Part shown: positions 55,135 through 64,000 of the stretch, piece after piece
Numbering within the stretch: position 1 is the stretch's first letter
Layout of the letters: each line of letters starts with the position of its first letter
NCBI GenBank assembly: GCA_036172665.1
Contig: CM069872.1
Span: 40,968,101-41,032,100, forward strand
Length of the DNA: 64,000 nt
Source of the DNA: Prosopocoilus inquinatus
Taxonomy: Eukaryota; Arthropoda; Insecta; Coleoptera; Lucanidae
Reading direction: 5' to 3'
Position numbers and translations under genes: made by a program
The notes under the pieces: model-generated
Seen by the model: the letters and a program-made list of their open reading frames with translations, nothing else
What the model was told of the DNA's origin: nothing
Database searches by the model: none

Positions 55135-55370
55135 ACATGTTTCTGTAAAGGTCGTACGGACGGGGTTGGAAAACCACTTTTCATCCCCTTTTGTCCCCAA
55201 TTCTTTAGAACAATCAGTACAAATTTGGATCTCAATCTCTTTGTTCGAGCGTAAACTGGTTTAGCCAAAAAGCCAGAAATCGATTTTCCAATTTGTTTTC
55301 CATGGTTGTTCGATCGGTGGTTTACCTGTATTTTCAGAATTGTCGAAAATATTTCATCCTTTTATCCCTC
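55135..55370 (+). repeat. Dispersed ~220-bp repeat, copy 1
   Basis: It matches 61195-61410 in the same orientation: CGGAC(G/A)GGGGTTGGAA, CCCCTTTTTGTCC, AATTTGGATCTCAATCTCTT, GCCAGAAATCGAT and TTGTTTTCCA, at roughly two-thirds to three-quarters identity by eye. Class unknown; no coding capacity. Confidence 0.75.
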
Positions 55371-55379
55371 TACTCTCCT

Positions 55380-56455
55380 TGGACTTAGAAATGGAAACTT
55401 TACTTACGAGAAGTTCTCAAATAAAATTGCCCAAAATTTTAAATAAAACAATATATTAAAAAAATAACGTAAAATTTAGTTTACAAAACACTTTCGAACA
55501 TTTAAAATACAAAAAAAAACACAAAACGTGAAAAATCAGTTTATCCTGATTTAATTCAAATACAATTACGTAATTAAAAAAAATAAGTTTTAATATGCAC
55601 AATTTTTCGACGAAACGAATAGAATGAAATGTATTAAAGAATTAGCCAAAATTTTACAAGTAGCCCCAAATTAATTCAATTTAACAAAATAATTAAATAT
55701 TATTGAAATTCGGTATAAAATCAAAAAAATAAAATAAAGAGCTTGTGTTAAAAGAAAATTAACTTTTCTTAATGCGTAAAATGAATTATTTTAACTCACG
55801 AACGTTAACTTTTCGAAACACAGTTAAATAAAATTTAACAAATTATTCGGTTACGATTAAATTAATTACCAGAAAAAAAAAAACAAACACCCGTGAAGTA
55901 TAATAACTTCTTCGCGAAAATTAAGTTCAAACTGAGGAAAACTGACTGATTGAAATATTTCAACAAGGAATGGAACGCGCACTATTAGCTTAAGTCAAGA
56001 AGAAACTGCGCCAGGATTCCTAATTTCTGCCCATGCAAACCTTTTTATGCATTTTCCTCCCACTGGGGCATTAGGTGTTGTCTTCGTTAAGCAATATCAC
56101 CCTTAATGAAAAGAATTAATTAGATTTCATATCGCAGCTTCTGCAATCTCCCTCTCAGATGAACGTTGCATCAAGTTGCAAAATTCTAAGAAGCGCAACG
56201 AAAGGCTTCGGCTTACCAGCTAATCTTGATCCAATTATAATTACACGTTATGAATCATTGTAATATTGGAAGTAAATTATTTATTCCTTTAAAACTCTGC
56301 ATCTCTATAATATCGAATCCTTACATTTCCACTATTTTCCTAACGAGCCTTCGAAATTTTTCCTGTTATTATAATAACTAATTTAATATCTATTGAATCA
56401 AGATATATACTGAACATTTTATACGTAACACAATTTTTTGATCAAATTGAAATAA
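55380..56455. other. Non-coding, very AT-rich; dispersed repeat fragment at about 55850-55960
   Basis: 55850-55960 is an inverted copy of the family at 42000-42130 (minus: TTTCCTCAGTTTGAACTTAA and CGCGAAGAAGTTATTATACT). The rest is AT-rich with no gene. Confidence 0.5.
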
Positions 56456-56459
56456 AACA

Positions 56460-57060
56460 ATTTAACTAGTCTATCCGTTCAACTCGTCTATTCATCAATA
56501 TCGACTCTCCAGTCACCTTATCAAATCTAGCAAACACTCTCATCCATTCATCCATCTCGTCTATCCGTTTATCTTGAATATCTATCTGTCTCGTTAGTCG
56601 ATCTACCTCATTTATCCTTCTATGTCGTCTATATATATAGATATCTCGTCATCCTACCTAACTCGTTTCTGCATCCACCTAGTCTAACAATCTAACTTGT
56701 CTCTGTGTTTATCGTCTGACTATCTATCTCATCGCTGTATCCACCTAGTCCAACAATTTAAATTGTCTGTCTGTTTATCGTCTGACCATCTATCTCGTCT
56801 CTTTGTTTGTGTGTATAAGCGTTTATATCGTCTATCCAACTATTTCAACTAAGGATCTCGTCAATCCGTCCGTTTTGTCTATCCATGTAACTCGTCTAAC
56901 TATTCTCTATCCAACTCATCTTGATGTATCAATCTGTCTCGTCAGTTTATCTGTCTAAAGTGTCATCTATCTCGTTTGTTCTTCTAACTCGTCTACCCGC
57001 TTATCTATCTATAAATCTATCTCTTCAATTCCGCTGTTTCGTCTATCCAACCGTCAGAAC
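56460..57060 (+). repeat. Interrupted pyrimidine-rich TCTATC/CTCGTC repeat tract
   Basis: About 600 bp is built from variants of TCGTCTATC, CTATCTCGTC and ATCTGTCT, with a nested duplication (AACTTGTCTCTGTGTTTATC near 56694 versus AATTGTCTGTCTGTTTATCG near 56762). It is a degenerate microsatellite or minisatellite. Confidence 0.75.
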
Positions 57061-57061
57061 T

Positions 57062-57445
57062 TTCAAAACTGGTATTTCTTTCAATAAATGGTTTTTAAAC
57101 TTTAACCGGATAGAATTATAATAGGAAATAGCACTCAACGTATCATTATCTCAATCGACTCAATCGACTATCAAAGTTTAAAAACCATTTATTTACAATT
57201 TTCATCAGACAAGAGTCGACTTCAATTATGGATATTTTTCGACAACAATTTTGAAGTTTGTTCTTGTCCGATGAAAATTGTAAGTACAAAGCTTTTTTAA
57301 TCTCAAACCGGACAGAAAAATGAAGGGAACACACTCAACGTTTATAGCTTCGTCACTCCTGACGAAGCTATAAATCTATAGCAAAACGTTGAGTGTGTTT
57401 CCTTCTGTCCGGTTTGAGATTAAAAAAGCTTTGTACTGATAACAA
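57062..57445. repeat. Compound inverted repeats with hammerhead-like motif
   Basis: Arms 57286-57353 and 57362-57438 are near-perfect inverted copies (TCAAACCGGACAGAAAAATG and inverse; ACACACTCAACGTTT and inverse) with a small hairpin at the centre (TAGCTTCGTCA/TGACGAAGCTA). A second, looser pair lies at 57062-57125 and 57170-57190 (ATGGTTTTTAAACTTTAACC and inverse) plus CACTCAACGTATC at 57132. Pieces of one small family are assembled head to head. Confidence 0.75.
57355..57398 (+). ncRNA. Decayed hammerhead-like ribozyme (second family)
   Basis: The string CACTC (stem I, 57354-57358) is followed by CTGACGA (core), then a stem II of GCTATA-AATC-TATAGC, then AAAAC where GAAAC is expected, then GTT and GAGTG (stem I 3' strand, complementary to CACTC). 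The order and spacing are those of a type I hammerhead with a 2-bp stem III. The G12 position is A here, which should abolish cleavage. A 3' scrap with intact CGAAACGTTGAGTG is present at 48747. Confidence 0.5.
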
Positions 57446-57639
57446 TTTTGTTATAACCTCTAATAACACATAGTTAAAAAATTACACAAAACCGCTATTG
57501 GGATTTCAGGATATTTTTTTTGGAAACAAGTTTCAGAAAAGGACTTTTGGATACTTTGTTCTTGTTCAACTTCTTAGGTACTCAAACCAAACTATTTTAA
57601 TCTTTTCCCTCTGTGTAACTCCTTAATGAGAGCAAATAT

Positions 57640-57725
57640 TATTATTTGCTTTTGATAAAGCACAAAACAATATTTACTTTTGATAAAGCAAAAAACAATA
57701 TTTGCGAAACGTCAAGGAAAACAAT
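57640..57725 (+). repeat. Duplicated motif ending GCGAAACGTCAAGG
   Basis: CTTTTGATAAAGCA.AAAACA and ATATTT occur twice in tandem (57648 and 57676), followed by GCGAAACGTCAAGG. The end pattern resembles the 3' half of a hammerhead, with TTGATAAAGC as a degraded CTGATGAAGC core. Activity is not expected. Confidence 0.4.
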
Positions 57726-57739
57726 AAATTACACTTTTA

Positions 57740-59320
57740 GCTCGTTTTCTGAAGTATTAGTATTTGTTTCATATCTTTCTAACTTTAACTTTATTTCCTG
57801 TATATATTTCGTTCCACGTCTTTTAGAAATTGTGTTTCTATATTTTTACTTTTGTTTTCTTGTCTTCTTTTTTCGTGGTTGTTCAAGAATTTAATTCACA
57901 GATGAAATCGTTATTCTTTTCGATTGCTTTTTTAAAGAACTCTTTTTTCCCTGCTTCATTCTTCTATTGGTTTTATGATCTTTAAACATATCATATCATC
58001 CATAGCGCGTTCCACTCTTAGAATGTAGTACAGGCCTTATGGAGAATTCGGAGAGATAAAGGTAACTTTATTTAAAAACCATGAAAAATAAAAGAGACGC
58101 ATATAGCCGTACTTCATACTAAGGTTGGAACACAATGTAGTATAACAAACAGCGTTCTCGATTTATTGCTTCGGAGTTTCCCCGTCCTCTGTTCTTACAT
58201 GACGTTAAAATGAAATGGAACTACTCCGAGAGTGTTTTATGCGCATATTCAAAGTACGTCCTTGAGACTTTTTTTTTTCAATAATGGACACCTTAAAATG
58301 GGTAGGTATTGTTGTGAAGCAGCTACCTTACAATAAACCCATTCCAAGAGATCCTTATTGAGGGAAGCTTCAAGGGCATGTGGACATTGGATGATAAAAC
58401 GAAAACACTTTGTTCTTAGTGGGTAACCTAATTATCCTCATTATCCTCAAGATATTTCAACTAAAGAAGAAGAGGAGGTGTGAAATACGGTAAACTTAAA
58501 TGAAACGCAATCAAAGTGCCACCGGATATGAATGAATTCCTTTTCTATAAAAATACGTACATATAAATATCCGAGGCTCTTTAGAATCGGGTTCTTTTTT
58601 TGTGTCGACGAGGCTTCTATAAAACATCTCAAGGAATTCGTCCCTGTTGAAGACCGTTATTTGGACATGTGAGAAGAAGATAGAATCCGTTGATGTGTAG
58701 GTGTGCACGAAGCTAGTTAATACATGAACAATGCCCGAGTCCGTCTGACTGGCTACTGACTAAGTAGCAGGTTGGGACCATTTGCTGACATGACCAGCAA
58801 TTTTATAATGACACCTCTGCATCGTATCATGCACCATCCCCTCCCCTCGCATACAACAACCGTCATGGAAATTAATTTCACATTCATCTGCTGACACTCT
58901 GTGTATGGCTGCTTTTTGTGATCGGGATGATGGAATGATTATACTATTGCGTTTACCGTAAAATAATACGTGATTTCAAAATAAATCTCCCGGATGCTTT
59001 CAATAAGACTATAATGAATGTGTGCGCGCTGGAGATACCTTTTTTTTTCTTGCATTTTTTGTATCAATTGAGGTAATACAGGAGGAATAGTTAAAGAAAC
59101 GAGTTTCTTTTTCAGACGGATTATTATAATTCAAAACACTTTTACAGTTACGTGAGTCTTTTTTAGTGTACAGAGTCAATTGCTTCTTGATACAAGTCAT
59201 ACGTAAGATGAAAGTTGGAACAAATGCACCACTTACCAAAAATTCAAATAATAAAAAAAATAAAGTGCGAATCTTTAGTCTTTTAAAACCATATCTTATA
59301 AATTTATCGGTCTTGTAACA
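57740..59320. other. Non-coding DNA, nothing recognised
   Basis: Frames 57646-57894 (plus), 58447-58708 and 59009-59239 (minus) are short and without domains. No shared repeat was noticed in this interval. Confidence 0.4.
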
Positions 59321-59328
59321 TCCTTAGA

Positions 59329-60825
59329 AACCACTGTCGATGCATTTGTCTCCAGAGATTTTATAGAGCAGATAAATTCACAAGGAGGTATGAAGGCCGG
59401 CTTAAGTGTAGCGTTAATTGATGAGGTTTGATTTACTAAACATTTTATTGTTTACTAAGGCAATTCATATACTATTGTGCTCAACAAAAATGATACTTTT
59501 GCATGCAAATCCACTCTTAAATACTCATGTTCAAACTATATTTTAAATATAGGTACACTACAGTCAAAGAAAAACGACGCATACAGAAATTAGTGATACA
59601 AGCAAAATACGTTAAACAAGCAAGGTATTCCAAAGCTACAGTTTGCAATAGGTGACATCTGTGACGTCACAGTAAGATTTGTACACTTCTTGTCCAAATA
59701 GTAAATTTGTACAGTGCGTAGCAAAATATAAATCGTTTCATTAAATCCCTATTTTAAAAGGAGTCAAATGAACGTAAGTTTTTATTTGACACTTATGTTG
59801 CAAACTGCCACCGTCACATCACCTATCAAACTGTCACATCACCTATCAAAAATGACAACTGTGTGAACCACTGTCGATGCATATGTCTGCAGAGATTTTA
59901 TGGAGCAGATAAATTCACAAGAAGGTATGAAGACCGGCTTAAGTGTAGTAGTAATTGATGAGGTTTGATTTACTAAACATTTTATTGTTTACTAGGGCAA
60001 TTCATGTACTATCGTGTTCAATAAAAACGATACTTTTGCATGCAAATCGCACTCTTAAGTACTCATATTTAAACTATATTTTAAATATAGGTACACTACA
60101 GTCAAAGAAAAACGACGCATACAGAAATTAGTGATACAAGCAAAATACATTAAACAAGCAAGGCATTCCAAGGCTGTAGTTTGCGATAGGTGACATCTGT
60201 GACGTCACTGTAGGATTTGTACACTTCTTGTCCAAATGGTAAATTTGTACAGCGCGTAGCAAAATATAAATCGTTTCATTAAATCTCTATTTTAAAAGGA
60301 GTCAAATGAATGTAAGTTTTTACTTGACACTTATGTTACAAACTGCCACTGTCACATAACCTATCAAACTGTCACATCACCTATCCAAATTACAACTGTG
60401 GGAACCACTGTCGATGCATTTGTCTCCAGAGATTTTATGAAGCAGATAAATTCACAAGAAGGTATGAAGCCCGACTTAAGTGTAGCAGAAATTGATGAGG
60501 TTTGATATACTAAACGTTTTATTGTTTACTAGGGCAATTCATGTACTATCGTGTTTAACCAAAACGATACTTTTGCATGCAAATCGCACTCTTAAGTACT
60601 CATATTCAAACTATATTTTAAATATAGGTACACTGTAGTCAAAAAAAAACCGACGCATACAGAAATTAATGATGCAAACAAGATACATTAAACAAGCAAG
60701 GTATTCCAAAGCTGTTGTTTGCGATAGGTGACACCTGTGACGTCACATTAGGATTTGTACACTTTTTGTCCAAATAGTAAATTTGTACAGTGCGTAGCAA
60801 AATATAAATCGTGTCAGTAAATTCC
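59329..60825 (+). repeat. 537-bp tandem array (2.8 units)
   Basis: Units start AACCACTGTCGATGCAT at about 59329, 59866 and 60403, both spacings about 537 bp; the third stops near 60825. Each carries GAGATTTTAT(A/G), ACTTTTGCATGCAAATC, TAGGTACACT.CAGTCAAA, a TGACGTCAC palindrome and GTCACAT.ACCTATC pairs. Units are highly similar. The minus frame 60666-60941 is a by-product. Confidence 0.9.
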
Positions 60826-60989
60826 GAAAGGTTGAAAAAGGCGGAAGCTAATTTAAAAACAAACTTGAAGTGGAAAGAAACGTCGATCATATTCACATCA
60901 TTAATGGAAGCATTATGACCTTGAAGTACATTGGCTGACATTCGAACAAACTACTCAAGATTTTATGGATTTATAATTATACAATCTCT

Positions 60990-61114
60990 GTACTACGAAG
61001 CTCAGCTTAAATGATACTCCTGCATGCGAACTACACCCTCACGAACATTCAGCGTAAGGACTACGAAATTGTCAAATGGTATCATTTAAGTTGAGCATCG
61101 TAGTGCATACCATC
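60990..61114. repeat. ~125-bp inverted repeat related to the 537-bp unit
   Basis: TACTACGAAGCTCAGCTTAAATGATAC and the inverse of GTATCATTTAAGTTGAGCAT then CGTAGT are imperfect inverted arms of about 27 bp. The left part (AATGATACTCCTGCATGCGA) resembles the AACGATACTTTTGCATGCAA segment of the neighbouring satellite, so they may share origin. Confidence 0.6.
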
Positions 61115-61194
61115 AATCCTTCTTTTATATCCAAACACCTCAAACTTGAGCTCATTTGTTAACAGTGCTTTCTCCCAATCTCCAATTGCCATGT

Positions 61195-61410
61195 AGGATG
61201 TGCGGACAGGGGTTGGAACCCACCTTTCAACCCCTTTTTGTCCTCATTTAGACGAAACGTACAAATATGGATCTCAATTTCTTTGTTCGTAGCGCGTCTG
61301 GTTTGGTAAAACTAGCCAGAAATCGATCCCCAAATCGTTTTCCACGAACTCCTCGAACGGGCGGCGTCTACTTGTATTTTCGGATTGTAGAAAATAATCA
61401 ACTCCTAATC
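61195..61410 (+). repeat. Dispersed ~220-bp repeat, copy 2
   Basis: It is the counterpart of 55135-55370 (GGACAGGGGTTGGAACCCAC, CAAATATGGATCTCAATTTC, GCCAGAAATCGATC). Same orientation, about 6 kb apart. Confidence 0.75.
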
Positions 61411-61414
61411 TCTT

Positions 61415-62305
61415 TCTCAGCTTACTGAAGAGTCTTTCTTTAAAATAATTCAAATAAAAACCTGAATCTTTGAGTAAGTAACAAGATATATTCAAATTTA
61501 ACAAATTTAATTTTTGTACATTAACAAGAGATTCCAAAAAAGAAACAATAAATTAAATTAACTAATTGTTTAAAATTTAACAATTACCACAAAGTAGAAT
61601 CTAGAATATGAAATAGGGAAGAGAAGTTCAAGAAAATCAAAGCAACTTCTATAAAATTTATTAGAAACTGAAATTTTAAGCAAAAACGAATTTATTTTAT
61701 CTAAACTCACCTTCTCTGAACGTGGATACTTCTAGGTACTCTTTATTTAAATTAACTTCGGAAAATAACTGACGGAAAATACGAGGACGGTTCAAATATA
61801 AGTGAAAATCTAGTTGTCTTGAGCACAGAAAACAATGGATGGAAACAAGCGCTCAGTATCATGTTCTGATACATTCCAAGTTGTCATTAGTAACAATAAA
61901 ATTCCTTTTCTTTGCAACTGCCAATTAGCAAGTTAGGGAAAGAAGTACCGTTTTTTTTGCACAACACATAATCATTAGCAGTTTGAGGCTAAATGTATGT
62001 CCAAGCGGGACTTGTTTGATTGGGCAAGACAGTTTCGAGAAGATCCACACCATGTGGAAAAGATACCCCCTATAAGACGATCGAAAATATTATTGATTCT
62101 AGACAATGTTGGAACGATTGATCCGCTTTTTTGGGTTGATCGTCGGTCACCCATGAGATAATTGTTAGAAGGAGCATGGGAAGTGTCGAAGTAATTGTTC
62201 ACAACGACGAGATTCCGTTTGTTTCCTTCAGGAAAACGCGCACCGCCGATTCAGCCGCATTAACGCTGGCAGCACTGGGAAAAGTGAAGTGATTCTGCCC
62301 CAATT
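61415..62305. other. Non-coding DNA
   Basis: AT-rich to about 61980, then less so. Frames 61274-61537 and 61975-62202 (minus) have no domain. The interval ends at a mariner fragment. Confidence 0.4.
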
Positions 62306-62309
62306 CTGC

Positions 62310-62530
62310 CTCATTTTGCATGCAGCCCCGCTTTGTTTCCATGGGATTTTCATTTGTTTTCAGCATTGGAAATTTTTTTAAGTGGTCAGAAATTTAGGAA
62401 TGATGATGAACTCATTACAGTTGCGCAAAACTGGAGACATACGCAACCAGAAACCATCTTCGAAAGTGGTACACATAGGTTTCCAAAACGTTGGCGCAGG
62501 CGTATTGAAGTAACGCATGGAGCTTTCAAA
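62310..62530 (+). pseudogene. mariner-type transposase C-terminal fragment
   Basis: The frame reads SPALFPWDFHLFSALEIFLS, then GQKFRNDDELITVAQNWRHT, QPETIFESGTHRFPKRW and RRRIEVTHGAF. It follows the mariner C-terminus (SPDLAPSDYHLFGPLKDALR, then G..F..D.EL..AV..WL..QP..F..GI..L..RW..CIE..G). The third catalytic aspartate (W-D-FHLF) is kept; the preceding SPD is SPA. Everything upstream of this segment is missing, so it is a truncated relic. It differs in sequence type from the CDFF-type mariner at 5.4 kb. Confidence 0.85.
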
Positions 62531-62599
62531 TGCGTCACCGTTAATTCGCATTCTGCAAAGCAGTGCACTGCAAGCTTGCTTTTTCTAACATGAGACCCA

Positions 62600-63430
62600 A
62601 GTATGATCTTATTTCTTAGTATATTGCAACTGACTAATGCTGTCGTTATATAAGCTTCATGTTTTTAATTTTATATGTTCCAATGAATCATTCTTCGACA
62701 TGATTTCCTATGAAATTAATCATACTTCGATCTGATTTCTAATTTAGTAAAGCATCTTAATTAACCAAAGTGTACTAAATTGCACAAAAAAATAATGATA
62801 AGAATCTGGATTCTTACAGCCAAAGTTGCATGTTTTTAAGCTCCTGAAGTCTCCTGCTCCGTTTAAAACTTAAGCATCTTATAATAGTGAATTGTTACTA
62901 AAGCAGTTTTTATTTTATAAACAAGTAAAATAATTTTAAGATTTTTTGTTGTAAGCCAGTGTTAAAGCGTTTCTAAAAGAATAGTAGTTTTGAATTAAAC
63001 ACAGATGAGTTTTGAAGGTAGCAGGAAAATATTTAAAGTAACAGAAAAAAATGACGCGTGCAGCAGAATTTGCTTTTTAACTGTTGGCAAGATTGCTGGC
63101 GAATCTAAATTTCATGTAAATGGGCTTAAACTGTTGACTACAGTGTAATATATTGCACCATTTTAACGCGAGATTTATTTTTCTTTAATAGTGGTAATTA
63201 AAAGTATAATATATCTACATAGAACTCAGTTTGCATAACGTTCTACAAATATACAATATAATGTATAATAACAAATAAACTTGCGAAAATAATTAACTAA
63301 CAGAATACAAGAAGCAATTGCTCTACTAACACTTCCTCACCCTGTATAAAATACCTGTCTATGCATATTCTGATAGATAGATAAGATACAAGATTGCTTG
63401 ATAGTTACACCTTTTTCCTAAAGAGACGTG
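62600..63430. other. Non-coding AT-rich DNA
   Basis: I see nothing recognisable beyond scattered simple AT runs. Confidence 0.4.
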
Positions 63431-63432
63431 TT

Positions 63433-63700
63433 ATACAGGCTGATTCGAAATAAGTGTCCGACCCATTAGTAGCCTATTTACTAAGGTCATGCAAACACGA
63501 AAATACAAGAAATAAATTTATTAGAAGCATTTCAAAAATCAATTTCTTGTGAATCCCAAATTGAAACCATTTGAGTAGCATTGATGGCCTTAAAATCTAA
63601 CGTGTTCATAAAATTGGGTATGACCAACCGTTTCTGTTTTAGAAACTCTGTCACTGACGTGTGCCAATGCAAAGTGTTGTTATGTGATGTAATTTACAGC
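63433..63700 (+). mobile_element. CAGG(G/C)TGATT-ended element, partial second copy
   Basis: It begins TACAGGCTGATTCGAAATAA and contains AGGTCATGCAAACACGAAAA and TTGTGAATCCCAAATTGAAA, matching 31169-31270. It keeps the ~36-bp subterminal segment (GTGTCCGACCCATTAGTAGC) that the 31-kb copy lacks at its left end. The right terminus was not found. Confidence 0.55.
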
Positions 63701-63704
63701 TTTT

Positions 63705-64000
63705 GTAATAAACGCACCATGTGACCTTCTTCTTGTGTGACATTAAGCCGGCACCACATATGTGGCATTTGACGAATATCGAATATTTGGCCATTTGGCA
63801 AATTCGTTGCCGAATTGTTTGGCACGTATGCTTATTTGCTGACATAATTCGGTAAATACCAAATATTTATTACGAGCCTAATCGGCCCTTGCCATATGAT
63901 TGAGTGTTTGTCGCTTGATTATCTGATTCGTGTTATATTATTTTAGTGCTTCGCCAAAAATGCAATTATGAAGTTTCTCAACTGTATTAAATCTTATGTA
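63705..64000. other. Non-coding window end
   Basis: No feature is recognised. A CATATTTGGCAAA-like word recurs weakly (63781-63870). Confidence 0.35.

Noticed and set aside
59329..60825. Direct repeats considered as a CRISPR array
   Set aside because: Units are 537 bp and contiguous, with no short-repeat and spacer structure; the window is eukaryotic.

Overview
This is an AT-rich eukaryotic intergenic or intronic window, most plausibly from an insect. The suggestion rests on the transposon relics (Transib, mariner, Tc1-like, pogo-like, hAT-type and Jockey-like fragments) and on many short TA-flanked elements whose ends begin CAGGGTG. I found no convincing host protein-coding gene. Almost every open frame is short, a repeat shadow or a low-complexity translation. 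The recognisable coding sequence is all decayed transposon: a Transib transposase (1684-3735, -), three mariner fragments (5353-5777 and 9350-9645, -; 62310-62530, +), a Tc1-like transposase (33844-34759, +), a near-complete pogo-like transposase with a C-terminal zinc finger (35275-37469, -), and reverse-transcriptase pieces near 46.5-46.9 and 49.1-49.2 kb (-).

Layout. 0-5 kb: unique DNA, then Transib broken by a 250-bp terminal-inverted-repeat element. 5-16 kb: mariner relics and a large unclassified repeat (7.6-9.2 kb, inverted at 10.1-11.2 kb, again at 14.9-16.2 kb after a 3-unit ~200-bp tandem array). 16-28 kb: a dense run of foldback elements, including a 1,196-bp element with an 11-bp target duplication (18351-19546) and TA-flanked palindromes at 21.6, 24.6 and 26.4 kb. 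29.8-31 kb: a hAT-type non-autonomous element. 33.8-37.5 kb: the Tc1-like and pogo-like relics. 40-48 kb: 378-bp and ~97-bp tandem arrays, small inverted-repeat elements and RT relics. 56-61 kb: a pyrimidine tract, inverted repeats and a 537-bp tandem array. Between these lie moderately GC-richer, non-repetitive blocks (about 0.9, 5.1, 6.6, 7.2, 14, 20.1, 28.2, 38.9, 39.9, 50 and 51.2 kb) that could be regulatory DNA of a neighbouring gene.

The most interesting system is a dispersed repeat family carrying a type I hammerhead self-cleaving ribozyme. Three copies (20781-20841 on -, 23411-23476 on +, 30331-30396 on +) keep the whole catalytic core, a GUC or GUA cleavage site, a pairing stem I and a 4-bp palindromic stem III. 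Stem II differs between copies by a compensatory base-pair change. Four further copies are truncated. This architecture is that of Penelope-like elements and animal retrozymes. A second, more decayed hammerhead-like motif sits in a palindrome at 57286-57438. All comparisons were made by eye, so identities and boundaries are approximate.
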